Below, one piece after another: positions 1-7,619 of a DNA stretch of 40,962 bases (its first letter is position 1; the number at the start of each line of letters is the position of its first letter). This DNA comes from Nitrososphaerota archaeon (GTDB lineage Archaea > Iainarchaeota > Iainarchaeia > Iainarchaeales > GCA-2688035), in contig JAFCCH010000002.1 in NCBI GenBank assembly GCA_017610265.1, positions 1 through 40,962 of the forward strand, given 5' to 3'. The position numbers and the translations under genes were made by a program. The notes under the pieces were generated by a model, which was not told the origin of the DNA, did no database searches, and saw nothing but the letters and a program-made list of their open reading frames with translations.

Positions 1-36
1 ATTAAAAAAGGTTTTTGAAAGCCGTTTTTCAAAAAA
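1..36. repeat. AT-rich inverted repeat at window edge
   Basis: TTTTTGAAA and TTTCAAAAA form a 9-bp inverted repeat around a GCCGTT loop, followed by an A-run on the + strand (a T-run on the - strand). It could be a terminator for a leftward transcript or for a gene lying off the window. AT-rich palindromes arise easily by chance, so this is weak. Confidence 0.3.
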
Positions 37-40
37 AAGA

Positions 41-48
41 TTTATATT
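41..48 (+). promoter_or_regulatory. TATA box of orphan gene 1
   Basis: TTTATATT ends 30 bases before the ATG at 78, the spacing expected for an archaeal leaderless or short-leader transcript. The paralogous gene at 12210 has the same arrangement (AAATATATTA ending 29 bases before its ATG). Confidence 0.5.
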
Positions 49-77
49 GAATTAAACCATACTATTATCGTGAAATA

Positions 78-656
78 ATGACAGTAACAATCAAGAAAAA
101 CGTTGACGTGCAAGCTTCGATTGAAGCCAACCAGCTCAAATACCAAGTCAAAAGGGATTTAAGCGGAGACGTGCAATTCAAGAATGTTGGCGTTCCTTCA
201 ATAACGACCTCTTTTTCTGGAAGCACTACTAACACTATTTCAAATACTGCTTCAGCAGGCGAAGGAGCCAATTACATGGACAGAGGAAAATTAGTAGCAA
301 AGTTAGTAGTAGTTGCAACTGCTTACACTTCAACTACTCACTCTTTGTCAGCAGGAGGAAGTCTTAACTTTGCAGTAAAAGTTAATGGAGTTACTTTACC
401 ACAAAGTCTTACTGTTAACCTCAACAACATTACTTCTGGAACAGGATTAATATCTGTAAGTACCTCCTCTACAACTTCAACAACAATAAACCCTGCACAA
501 ACAACTAGCGCAAGAGCGTTAAATGTTACAATAAAACAAATACTTACCGCAGTAGGTTCCTATTCAGGTTCTTATAAAAATTATTTAAGCGTAAATGCTT
601 ACGGATCAATGAATCCACTACCCAGAATTAACCAAAAATACACAGTAATGAAATAA
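78..656 (+). CDS. Orphan beta-rich protein, paralog A
   Basis: 192 residues of unknown function; I recognise no family. The first 34 residues (TVTIKKNVDVQA.., then ..NQLKYQVKRDLSGDVQ) are nearly identical to those of the protein at 12210-12731, and both proteins end in an IN.K.TVMK tail. The centre is rich in Thr, Ser, Asn and Val with alternating beta-strand patterns; the two proteins share little there apart from a KVNGVT motif. There is no signal peptide, transmembrane segment or Cys. The ATG sits about 30 bases after a TATA box and has no clear Shine-Dalgarno, consistent with a leaderless mRNA. The ends look like a conserved assembly or targeting module and the centre like a fast-evolving beta domain, but that is inference. 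A structural or filament protein is one possibility. Confidence 0.8.
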   Translation: MTVTIKKNVDVQASIEANQLKYQVKRDLSGDVQFKNVGVPSITTSFSGSTTNTISNTASAGEGANYMDRGKLVAKLVVVATAYTSTTHSLSAGGSLNFAVKVNGVTLPQSLTVNLNNITSGTGLISVSTSSTTSTTINPAQTTSARALNVTIKQILTAVGSYSGSYKNYLSVNAYGSMNPLPRINQKYTVMK

Positions 657-719
657 CCGCTTTTCTCGTTTGGAGTCAATTATTAAATACTTTCAGAACT
701 TAATAGATACTGATTTTCA

Positions 720-1784
720 ATGGACTTGGAGAAAAGAATTGAGCTAATTGGGCAGGTAGAAATCATTACAGAGGACTCTCTTAGGGCCTTGCTTGAGAAG
801 AAGAAAAAGCCTGTTGCCTACGACGGCTTTGAGCCATCAGGCCAGGTTCACATTGCCCAGGGTTTGCTGAGGGCAATAAACATTGAGAAAATGGTTAAGG
901 CAGGCTGCGGCTTCAAAATGCTTGTTGCAGACTGGCATGCAATGGCCAACAAAAAACTCGGCGGAAACCTGGACGATATTCAGACAGCAGGCAAGTACTT
1001 AATCGAGGTCTGGAAGGCAACTGGCCTTGATACAAAAAAAGTAGACTTTGTCTGGGGATCAGACCTTGTAAAGGATCCTGATTACTGGAAAACAGTTATG
1101 CAGGTTGCAATGAACAATACAGTGAAAAGAATTACAAGATGCAGCCAGATAATGGGGCGGTTAGAGTCAGAGGCCTTGAGCGCTTCACAGATTTTTTATC
1201 CATGCATGCAGGCAGCAGACATTTTCCACTTGGGAGTTGACATTGCACAGCTTGGAATGGACCAAAGGAAGGTCAACATGCTTGCAAGGGAAGTCGGCCC
1301 AAAGATTGGTTTCTGGAAGCCTGTTGCAGTACACCATCATATGCTGATGGGATTGCAGCAGCCAAAGACAAATGCAGAGGGAGTTGACAGGGCAATTGCC
1401 TTGAAGATGAGCAAAAGCGTTCCTGATTCAGCAATCTTCATGACCGATTCAGAGGAAGAAATTAAGAGAAAGATTTCAAAGGCCTACTGCCCTGAAAAAC
1501 AGCTTGAGGAAAATCCGGTAATGGAATACTGCAAATTCATTGTGTTTGAAAAGCAAAAAAAGCTCAAAATTGAAAGGCCAGACAAATTCGGAGGCAACAT
1601 AGAGTATAGCAGCCTTGGAGAGCTTGAAGCAGACTTTACTGCAGGAAAACTGCATCCAATGGATCTCAAAAACGGCACTGCAGGCGCAGTAAACAAGATG
1701 CTTGAACCTGTCAGAAAGCATTTTTCGAAGGGAAAGCCAAAAAGCCTTTTGGAAAAAGTTCAGGCAATGAAAGTCACAAGATAA
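720..1784 (+). CDS. tyrS: Tyrosyl-tRNA synthetase
   Basis: 354-residue class I synthetase that charges tRNA-Tyr in the cytoplasm. The Rossmann core opens with YDGFEPSGQVHIAQG, which contains the HIGH-motif equivalent (HIAQG); MGLQQ, KMSKS and the tail LHPMDLKN...LEPVRKHF typical of archaeal/eukaryotic TyrRS follow. There is no bacterial S4 C-terminal domain, which agrees with the length. The motifs YDGFEPSG.HIAQG, GMDQRKVN and SHHMLxGLQQ-like (here HHHMLMGLQQ) recall, from memory, plant cytosolic TyrRS more than the compact Methanocaldococcus enzyme. It starts 63 bases after the orphan gene and is probably transcribed on its own. Assignment is secure; the plant-like affinity needs a tree. Confidence 0.97.
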   Translation: MDLEKRIELIGQVEIITEDSLRALLEKKKKPVAYDGFEPSGQVHIAQGLLRAINIEKMVKAGCGFKMLVADWHAMANKKLGGNLDDIQTAGKYLIEVWKATGLDTKKVDFVWGSDLVKDPDYWKTVMQVAMNNTVKRITRCSQIMGRLESEALSASQIFYPCMQAADIFHLGVDIAQLGMDQRKVNMLAREVGPKIGFWKPVAVHHHMLMGLQQPKTNAEGVDRAIALKMSKSVPDSAIFMTDSEEEIKRKISKAYCPEKQLEENPVMEYCKFIVFEKQKKLKIERPDKFGGNIEYSSLGELEADFTAGKLHPMDLKNGTAGAVNKMLEPVRKHFSKGKPKSLLEKVQAMKVTR

Positions 1785-1808
1785 CGCCTTTTTGGGGGGC
1801 GCGTTAGC

Positions 1809-1816
1809 TTTAAATA
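1809..1816 (+). promoter_or_regulatory. TATA box before membrane protein gene
   Basis: TTTAAATA ends 25 bases before the ATG at 1842, a textbook archaeal promoter position giving a leaderless transcript. Confidence 0.55.
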
Positions 1817-1841
1817 TTCCAATTTCTTATATATTGCAGAC

Positions 1842-2450
1842 ATGAACATAAACATTCTAAAGCCATCACAGGCAATTGAAAGCGCGTTTGAAAAGCCAAA
1901 CATTTTGCTTGCTTTGATTCTGATTGCAGTTCCAACATTTATTTCTCTTTTGGGCAGAATAGCCTTTGGAGCAGACATTCTTTCAACTGCCTTAGACGAA
2001 TTTGTAATTGCGTTTGTAACATTCTTTGTATTGCTAATTGTTGTATTCCTTTTAGGAATGGTTCTTGACGTGAAAAAGGCAAGAGGAAAATTCCTGGGCC
2101 TTTTCTCAGCATTGGCCCTGCTGCAAATAATTGCATTAGTTGTCGTAATTCTGTCAATTTTAACCATTAGCTTTGCTTTTTCACCGGAAGCAGTTCAGTT
2201 TGCAGTAAATTCTCAAAATGTTGCAAGCATTGAAATAATGTCAGCACAAACAACCGAATTCCTTGACACAAACCCTGACGCAGTAAACCTTCCAATTTTT
2301 GGACTGTTTATGCTGATCGGAATTGCAATAACTGTTTGGGGCATTTATCTTCTTTTCTTATGCATTAAGAAACTAACAGAGGGAAAAACCCTTACAGCAC
2401 TAATTGTAACAATTGTAACCCTGATAATAATGGGTGTAATTCCACTCTAA
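1842..2450 (+). CDS. Multi-pass membrane protein (Yip1-like)
   Basis: 202 residues with about five hydrophobic segments: around 20-42, 55-75, 88-112, 150-170 and 182-200. A soluble stretch with Gln/Asn/Thr lies near 115-148. The architecture (short cytoplasmic N-terminus, then clustered membrane spans of an integral inner-membrane protein) resembles small Yip1-domain proteins common in archaea, but I see no diagnostic motif and the family call is tentative. The ATG lies 25 bases after TTTAAATA. No functional link to tyrS upstream or the zinc ribbon gene downstream is evident. Confidence 0.75.
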   Translation: MNINILKPSQAIESAFEKPNILLALILIAVPTFISLLGRIAFGADILSTALDEFVIAFVTFFVLLIVVFLLGMVLDVKKARGKFLGLFSALALLQIIALVVVILSILTISFAFSPEAVQFAVNSQNVASIEIMSAQTTEFLDTNPDAVNLPIFGLFMLIGIAITVWGIYLLFLCIKKLTEGKTLTALIVTIVTLIIMGVIPL

Positions 2451-2508
2451 AAACACCTTTTTCTCCCAAAAAAACGCATTTCTGGGCAAATTTAGCAAAA
2501 AAACACAT

Positions 2509-2520
2509 TGATAGCTATCA
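2509..2520. promoter_or_regulatory. 12-bp perfect palindrome upstream of a promoter
   Basis: TGATAGCTATCA reads the same on both strands and sits just upstream of the TTTAAAAGG TATA element (2530-2538) of the zinc ribbon gene. Its position next to the BRE/TATA fits an operator for a dimeric regulator, but no second copy was found to support a regulon. Confidence 0.4.
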
Positions 2521-2529
2521 CAAATAAAC

Positions 2530-2538
2530 TTTAAAAGG
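2530..2538 (+). promoter_or_regulatory. TATA box before zinc ribbon gene
   Basis: TTTAAAAGG would place transcription start near 2560. That is downstream of the GTG at 2546 used by the long ORF call and upstream of the ATG at 2600, which argues for the ATG as the real start. Confidence 0.4.
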
Positions 2539-2599
2539 ATTTAGGGTGGAAAAAAATCTTACAGAAAGCCCTTCAAAAGGCTTCAAAAAGGGATTTTTT

Positions 2600-2797
2600 A
2601 TGAAAAAAGTAAGATGCCCGGACTGCAACGAAAGGTTCGAAATAGAAATGCAGGACTTTGACGAAGGAGATTTAATTAATTGCCCTGAATGCAACCTTGA
2701 ACTAATTATAGAGGTTATGGAAGGAAAAACCAAATTAAGGATTGCCAGAGAAAAAGTCATGGACGAAACAGACTTTGACGAATTCTACGAAGAATAA
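2600..2797 (+). CDS. LysW-like zinc ribbon miniprotein
   Basis: 65 residues from the ATG at 2600. The longer GTG start at 2546 in the ORF track precedes the predicted transcription start and adds a low-complexity leader, so I reject it. Two Cys pairs, CPDC near residue 6 and CPEC near residue 28, make a zinc ribbon, followed by a very acidic tail ending in FDEFYEE. The layout (two CPxC knuckles, about 60 residues, acidic C-terminus ending in Glu) matches LysW, the amino-group carrier protein whose terminal Glu is loaded with substrate in lysine/arginine synthesis. No lys/arg carrier-pathway genes are nearby, so it may be a LysW relative with another role or simply a transcription-type zinc ribbon. 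Confidence 0.7.
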   Translation: MKKVRCPDCNERFEIEMQDFDEGDLINCPECNLELIIEVMEGKTKLRIAREKVMDETDFDEFYEE

Positions 2798-2815
2798 GAA
2801 AACCCTGCGAAAAAC

Positions 2816-3721
2816 CTAGGGCGTTCCAAGCAAAACCTTTTCAGAAACCTGACCAGGCCTTGCGCCCTTTCCACTCAAACTAATTCCGGCAGCCCTGTTT
2901 GCAATTGCAGCACAATCAGGCAAAGCCTTTCCTTTGATAACTCCATAAACAAAAGCTGCAGCAAAAGCGTCACCTGCGCCTGTTGTGTCAAGAATTCTTG
3001 CCTTAACAGGCTTAACCACAAAACCCTTTCCATTAAAATAAACAAAACAGCCCTCTGACCCCAAAGTAACAACAATTGTTTTAATCAGGCCAGCCAAAGA
3101 CTTGCAGGATTCCTCAACATTGTCCAAACCGGTTAATTTTTTTAAGCCACCCCTGCTTGGGAAAAAGAAGTCAACGCCGTCAAGCAAATCCCTTAATTTG
3201 TCAACTCCTCTTTCAGCCAAAATATGCCCTGGGTCAAGGCTTACAAGAACATTGTTTTCCTTTGCAAGATTTTTTGCCCTAACACACGCCTTAAATGCAG
3301 AATCAGATGAAAGGCTTGTAATGTGAACAAGCTTTGCAGAGATAATTGCCTCCTCTGTGACCATTTGCTTTGACAAAAGATTGTTTGCCCCAACAAAGGC
3401 AGCCATTTCCTTTTCTCCAAGATCATTAACAATAATTACAACCCTGCCGGTCCTTGCCTTAATTCTTTGAACTAAGGAAGTGTCAACATTTGACTCATTA
3501 AATTCGTGCATTAGTTCATTGCCCTCAGAGTCTAGGCCAACGCAGCCCAAAAAGCGCGTTTTCAGGTTTAGCTTTGCACACCCCACAATAAAATTGGCCG
3601 CACTCCCTCCAAGCTTTTTGTCAATTGAAATTGCCTCAACTTCTTCATCAGGAACAGGCAGATTTTTCACATGAAAATAGAAATCCGAATTAGCGGCACC
3701 AATTGCAAGCACATCAAACAT
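2816..3721 (-). CDS. PfkB-family sugar/nucleoside kinase
   Basis: 301 residues, the usual length for ribokinase-like PfkB enzymes, which phosphorylate a sugar or nucleoside hydroxyl with ATP. The N-terminal substrate region has KLGGSAANF (the first PfkB signature, a GG hinge near residue 38) and the C-terminal signature DTTGAGDAFAAAF carries the catalytic Asp and the anion hole. Substrate cannot be read from the sequence; nucleoside, ribose or fructose kinases are all possible. Its ATG follows directly on the stop codon of the HAD gene at 3722-4621, so the two are almost certainly co-transcribed and may act on one phosphorylated metabolite. Confidence 0.9.
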   Translation of the reverse strand: MFDVLAIGAANSDFYFHVKNLPVPDEEVEAISIDKKLGGSAANFIVGCAKLNLKTRFLGCVGLDSEGNELMHEFNESNVDTSLVQRIKARTGRVVIIVNDLGEKEMAAFVGANNLLSKQMVTEEAIISAKLVHITSLSSDSAFKACVRAKNLAKENNVLVSLDPGHILAERGVDKLRDLLDGVDFFFPSRGGLKKLTGLDNVEESCKSLAGLIKTIVVTLGSEGCFVYFNGKGFVVKPVKARILDTTGAGDAFAAAFVYGVIKGKALPDCAAIANRAAGISLSGKGARPGQVSEKVLLGTP

Positions 3722-4621
3722 TTAACGCAGTCTCGCAATTTTCTTTGACCTAACCCTTGCCCTAAACAAAGCAGACTTTTTTGCAGCCTTTGCAACCCTT
3801 ACACCAGGCCTGAAAAGAAAAGGGCGTCCAACCATTGACATTGGAATGCCAATTGCTCTTCTCATCTTAATATTTCTGTCAACAATCTTTTTCACGCCAG
3901 AATGCCCTCCCAAAGAAAAGGCATTTATTAGGCCCAAAGCAGGCCTAAGGCTTCTGCCTGCATAAATAACGGTTGGATTTCGCTTTAACAGGTCATTGTT
4001 TGCATTGAAAGCAATTCCAAGGCCGCCTCCTTTTATAACGCGCTCCATCATTCCAATGTCAGTAATACTGTCTCCAACAACAGCCATTCTGCTAAGAGGA
4101 GTCTTGGTTGCAGTTGAAATCTTGTCAACAACAGCTGCCTTGTGAATGCCACCACAAGCCACCCCCCTTGTGCCAACAATTTGCCCATTTTCAACCTTTA
4201 AATTGGTGGCAAAAACATTTGCTTCAGGAATGCCAAGCCTTTTTGCAATCACGTCAGCAGCAGGCTTGTAAGTTGTGCTAATGATAAAAATATCCTTAAC
4301 ATTTTTGTTTGCTTTTAAGGAAGCAATCAGACTCTTGCTACCCCTCATAAGCTTTGCTTCAGACGCAAGCTTTCTTATTTCAGCTTCTGAAATCTTTGTT
4401 CCAAACCTTAAAGCCTTGTCCATTACAAACTTTACTGTCTGGCCAGCATAGGCCTTTTGCCCGTTGAAATCCTTTCCTGCATTAACAGCGTCTGCAATGT
4501 CACTACTTAATCCTTTGAAACGCTGGTCCCAACCATGAGCCTTAAACAAGTCAAAGGCAATATCCCTTGTAGCAAGAACTCCGTCCAAATCAAATAAAAC
4601 AGTTAATTTCTTTGTACGCAT
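3722..4621 (-). CDS. HAD-superfamily phosphatase with basic C-terminal tail
   Basis: 299 residues. HAD motif I is LFDLDGVLATRD near residue 10 (nucleophile Asp plus general acid Asp), motif II is the Ser/Thr in IISTTY near residue 115, and motif IV is VGDSITDIGMM near residue 182. The helical cap between motifs I and II suggests a phosphoserine-phosphatase-like (type I) HAD. The last 60 or so residues are unusually rich in Arg and Lys (for example RARVRSKKIARLR) and are not part of the HAD fold; they may bind RNA, DNA or membranes. It is co-directional with and directly abuts the PfkB kinase. Substrate unknown. Confidence 0.85.
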   Translation of the reverse strand: MRTKKLTVLFDLDGVLATRDIAFDLFKAHGWDQRFKGLSSDIADAVNAGKDFNGQKAYAGQTVKFVMDKALRFGTKISEAEIRKLASEAKLMRGSKSLIASLKANKNVKDIFIISTTYKPAADVIAKRLGIPEANVFATNLKVENGQIVGTRGVACGGIHKAAVVDKISTATKTPLSRMAVVGDSITDIGMMERVIKGGGLGIAFNANNDLLKRNPTVIYAGRSLRPALGLINAFSLGGHSGVKKIVDRNIKMRRAIGIPMSMVGRPFLFRPGVRVAKAAKKSALFRARVRSKKIARLR

Positions 4622-4635
4622 TGCTAAAATTAGGT

Positions 4636-4662
4636 TGAAAAAGGCTTATTAAATCTTTTTCA
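4636..4662. promoter_or_regulatory. Divergent promoter with inverted repeat
   Basis: TGAAAAAG and CTTTTTCA are perfect 8-bp arms around an 11-base centre holding TTATTAAAT, a possible TATA box readable in both directions. It lies between the divergent HAD gene (start 4621) and the cyclo-ligase gene (start 4677). It could serve both genes; a regulatory role for the arms is speculative because the arms are A/T-rich. Confidence 0.35.
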
Positions 4663-4676
4663 GCAGAATACTTGAA

Positions 4677-5234
4677 ATGAAGGACATTACCAGAATGAGA
4701 AACCTTGCAAAAAGGAACAGCCTCTCAAAAAACGAGGTTGAAGCAAAAAGCAGGCTAATTTGGGAAAAATTAGGGGCATTGCCAGAATTTCAGAAAGCAA
4801 AAACAATAATGTTCTACTACAGCGTAAACAATGAGGTTCAAACAAAAGGTTTGATAGAAAAGGCCATTAAAGAGGGAAAGGTTGTGGCACTGCCGGCAAC
4901 AGAATTTGAAAAAAGAAAAATGATTCCTGCAAAAATTGAATCAGTAAATGATGTGGAAAAAACTCCACAGGGACTTTTTGAGCCAAAAGAAAAAAAAGAA
5001 ATTAAAACAAAGGAACTCGATTTAATAATTTTGCCAGGAGTTGCCTTTGACAGACAAGGGCACAGGATTGGAATGGGAAAAGGATTTTATGATTCGCTTC
5101 TCAGAAAAACAAGCACAAAAATTTCATTGATTGGAATTTGCTTTGACGAAAATTTTGAGGAACTTATTCCGATTGAAAGCCATGATGTAAAAATGGATAT
5201 AATTGTTACAGACCGGCAGGTTGTAAGATTTTAA
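4677..5234 (+). CDS. 5-formyltetrahydrofolate cyclo-ligase
   Basis: 185 residues, the normal size for MTHFS/YgfA. The enzyme uses ATP to convert 5-formyl-THF to 5,10-methenyl-THF, rescuing folate from a dead-end form made by a side reaction of serine hydroxymethyltransferase. Seen: an N-terminal Arg/Lys-rich helix (RMRNLAKRNSL), FYYSVNNEVQT near residue 45, LDLIILPGVAFD near 120, and the signature GHRIGMGKGFYDSLL near 135-150, which matches the family GxGxGYYD motif. It fits the folate genes glyA, folD and folC elsewhere in the window. It ends two bases before the convergent HAD gene. Confidence 0.95.
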   Translation: MKDITRMRNLAKRNSLSKNEVEAKSRLIWEKLGALPEFQKAKTIMFYYSVNNEVQTKGLIEKAIKEGKVVALPATEFEKRKMIPAKIESVNDVEKTPQGLFEPKEKKEIKTKELDLIILPGVAFDRQGHRIGMGKGFYDSLLRKTSTKISLIGICFDENFEELIPIESHDVKMDIIVTDRQVVRF

Positions 5235-5236
5235 GA

Positions 5237-5887
5237 TTAGAACTTTTCTAAAACCAGACCGTCAACTTCTGAAAGGCTTTTCAACAAAAGCCCTGCCTTT
5301 GAAAAGTCTCCCTTCTCAGTAAACTTGTTTGGAATTGCAATGCAGTTGCAGCCGGCAGAAGTTGCGCTCTGAACACCTGTATCAGAATCCTCAAGCACAA
5401 GAACATCTTTTGCCGCAAATCCCAGTTTTTCAACAGCCTTTTGATAGGGCTCAGGATTTGGCTTTAGAAAAGCACAGTCCTCTGCTCCAATCACAAATTC
5501 AAAGTTTTTTTCAAGGTCAAACTTTTCCAAGCCATATCTTACATTGTAACCGTAATTTGAGGAAACAACCGCCAAAGGCAAATTCTTTTTCTTAAAGAAA
5601 GAAATAAGGTCAGCTGCCCCAGGCATTAGCGCTGCATCTTTTTCATAGCGTTCCCTGAAATCAATTCTTTGCTCTGCCAAAAGCCTTTCATAATCCTTTT
5701 CAAGGCCGTGAATTTTTGCATAATATTTAGTACCCTCTTTGCCTGTTTCAGGAGAAACCCAAATGTCAATAAACTCCTGCAAACTAGGAGCAATCCCATA
5801 TTTTGCAAAAGCATCTTTTTTAACATCAAAGTTTATCTGCAAAGTGTCGCAAATAATGCCGTCAAAATCAAAAATAACCGCTTTCAT
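5237..5887 (-). CDS. HAD-superfamily phosphatase/phosphomutase
   Basis: 216 residues, the length of beta-phosphoglucomutase/phosphoglycolate-phosphatase-like HADs. Motif I is FDFDGIICDT near residue 6, the helical cap follows, motif II is VVSSNYGYN near 110, the conserved Lys is in FLKPNPEPYQKA near 142, and motif IV is VLEDSDTGVQSA near 165. The Thr at the end of motif I suggests a phosphatase or mutase of the GPH/PGM branch. Substrate cannot be read. It stands alone, convergent with the cyclo-ligase gene and divergent from purD. Confidence 0.9.
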   Translation of the reverse strand: MKAVIFDFDGIICDTLQINFDVKKDAFAKYGIAPSLQEFIDIWVSPETGKEGTKYYAKIHGLEKDYERLLAEQRIDFRERYEKDAALMPGAADLISFFKKKNLPLAVVSSNYGYNVRYGLEKFDLEKNFEFVIGAEDCAFLKPNPEPYQKAVEKLGFAAKDVLVLEDSDTGVQSATSAGCNCIAIPNKFTEKGDFSKAGLLLKSLSEVDGLVLEKF

Positions 5888-5955
5888 TGAATGAAAGAAG
5901 GAAGGTAAGGATTAAAAGATTTTTTGCATTTTAATGGCTTTAAGGGGGTTTTTTT

Positions 5956-7233
5956 ATGAAAGTATTGATTGTTGGAAGTGGAGGACGCGAACACACTATT
6001 GCATGGAAGATTGCACAAAGCAAGGCAGTGGAAAAAATTTTTATTGCACCAGGAAACGCAGGTTCCGGCCTTGTTGGAACAAATGTTGACATTAAAGTCA
6101 ACGAATTTGAAAAGCTTGCAGAATTTGCCGCAAAGGAAAAGATTGGCCTAACCATTGTCGGACCAGAGGATCCCTTAGTAAACGGTCTTGTTGACTTCTT
6201 TGAAGAAAAAAACCTCAATGTCTTTGGTCCAAGCAAAAAAGCAGCCATAATGGAGGGCAGCAAAACATTTACCCGCGATTTGTTGAAAAAGTACAACATC
6301 CCAAGTGCAGAATATGCGGCATTTGAAAACGCAGAAGAAGCAAAAGCCTATTTGAAAGAAAAAGGCGCTCCAATTGTTGTAAAAGCAGACGGCCTGGCAG
6401 CAGGAAAAGGAGTTGTTGTAGCAGAAACAATTGAAGAAGCAGAACAAGCAATTAACGAAATGATTTTAGACAAAAGGTTTGGAGGAGCAGGGGCAAAAAT
6501 ATTGCTTGAAGAAAAGCTTTTAGGAGAAGAGGCAAGCTACTTAATCTTTTCAGACGGAAAAAACATTCTTCCAATGGTAAGCAGCCAAGACCACAAAAGG
6601 ATTTTTGACCAGGACAGGGGGCCAAACACAGGCGGCATGGGGGCTTATTCCCCTGCACCGATTGTGACAAAGGAAATGGAGCAGCGTGTTCTCAAAGAAA
6701 TAATGCAGCCAACAGTTGACGCAATGGCAAAAGAGGGAAGAACCTTTAAGGGAATTCTTTACGCTGGATTAATGATTACAGAAAACGGGCCAAAAATTGT
6801 TGAATTCAACGCCAGGTTTGGAGACCCAGAAACACAGGTCATTCTTCCAAGGCTAAAATCAGACCTTGCAGAAATAATGCAGGCATGCATTGACGGCAAC
6901 CTCAACGAAAAGGAAATTAAGTGGGGTGAAAAGGCCTGCTGCTGTGTTGTCATGGCTTCAGGCGGCTATCCTGGAAAATATGAGAAAGGCAGGGAAATAA
7001 CAGGTCTTGAAGAAGCAAATTCATTGCCTGAAACAGTTGTCTTCCACGCAGGAACAAAAGAAAAGGAAGGAAAAATCCTTTCCAACGGCGGTCGTGTTCT
7101 CGGAGTCACTGCCTTAGGAAACAGTATAAGAGAAGCAATTGACAACGCCTACAAGGCAGTTGAAAAGATTTCATTTAAAGGCGCGTTCAACAGAAAAGAC
7201 ATTGGGCAAAAGGCGCTTGTAAAGAAAGTCTAA
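5956..7233 (+). CDS. purD: Phosphoribosylamine-glycine ligase
   Basis: 425 residues, full length. GAR synthetase joins glycine to 5-phosphoribosylamine using ATP, the second step of purine synthesis. Seen: VLIVGSGGREHTIAWK at the N-terminus, the ATP-grasp core (VVKADGLAAGKGVVVA near residue 140, SSQDHKRIFDQDRGPNTGG near 205), NARFGDPETQ near 280, and a C-terminal region with GRVLGVTALG. All match the family. It has its own promoter region; its last four bases overlap the convergent gene at 7230. The next pathway enzymes PurN/PurT are encoded 4 kb away in the opposite direction. Confidence 0.98.
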   Translation: MKVLIVGSGGREHTIAWKIAQSKAVEKIFIAPGNAGSGLVGTNVDIKVNEFEKLAEFAAKEKIGLTIVGPEDPLVNGLVDFFEEKNLNVFGPSKKAAIMEGSKTFTRDLLKKYNIPSAEYAAFENAEEAKAYLKEKGAPIVVKADGLAAGKGVVVAETIEEAEQAINEMILDKRFGGAGAKILLEEKLLGEEASYLIFSDGKNILPMVSSQDHKRIFDQDRGPNTGGMGAYSPAPIVTKEMEQRVLKEIMQPTVDAMAKEGRTFKGILYAGLMITENGPKIVEFNARFGDPETQVILPRLKSDLAEIMQACIDGNLNEKEIKWGEKACCCVVMASGGYPGKYEKGREITGLEEANSLPETVVFHAGTKEKEGKILSNGGRVLGVTALGNSIREAIDNAYKAVEKISFKGAFNRKDIGQKALVKKV

Positions 7234-7616
7234 AGATTTTTTTTAATCTCTTCAAGCTGTCTTTTGGAAAACTTTATTTCAGAGTTTATTTGATTCAAAA
7301 GCCGGTGCCCTGCATTCCTTTTCTTTGCAAAGGCAAGAAAGCTCTTCCAGTAACGCAGCTGCCTGGACTCGTTCTTCAAATAAGAAGCCTTAAGCAGTCT
7401 AATATAAGCATCACTTTCCGGTTTGAATCGGAAATTCCTCAAAAGACCTTTTGCAATTTTGTTGGAACTCTTAATGTTGTTTATAAGAGCACTGCCAACC
7501 TTGCTTGCGTCAAACTCCTTGTAAAGATTGGCATGTCTTTTCTTTTGAAAAAATCGCATTGCCTTAATCCTTTTGGCAGCAGAAATGTTGCGCTTTCCAA
7601 AAGAGATGAAAAACAT
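7230..7616 (-). CDS. Small basic orphan protein, likely tandem paralog
   Basis: 128 residues, very rich in Lys, Arg, Asn and Ser; no Cys, no signal peptide, no recognised domain. It begins MFFISFGKRN, close to MIFISYGKD at the start of the next upstream gene (7620-8114), and both share a KEFD[KA]S stretch and a YW-containing helix farther on, so the two look like diverged tandem paralogs. The ATG at 7616 lies only three bases after the upstream stop, so they are co-transcribed. Its end overlaps purD by four bases on the opposite strand. Predicted mostly helical; nucleic-acid or ribosome binding is possible because of the charge, but this is a guess. Confidence 0.65.
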   Translation of the reverse strand: MFFISFGKRNISAAKRIKAMRFFQKKRHANLYKEFDASKVGSALINNIKSSNKIAKGLLRNFRFKPESDAYIRLLKASYLKNESRQLRYWKSFLAFAKKRNAGHRLLNQINSEIKFSKRQLEEIKKNL

Positions 7617-7619
7617 TGT

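Noticed and set aside
2546-2599. GTG start for the zinc ribbon protein
   Set aside because: The predicted transcription start from the TATA box lies downstream of this GTG, and the extra residues are low complexity; ATG at 2600 fits better.
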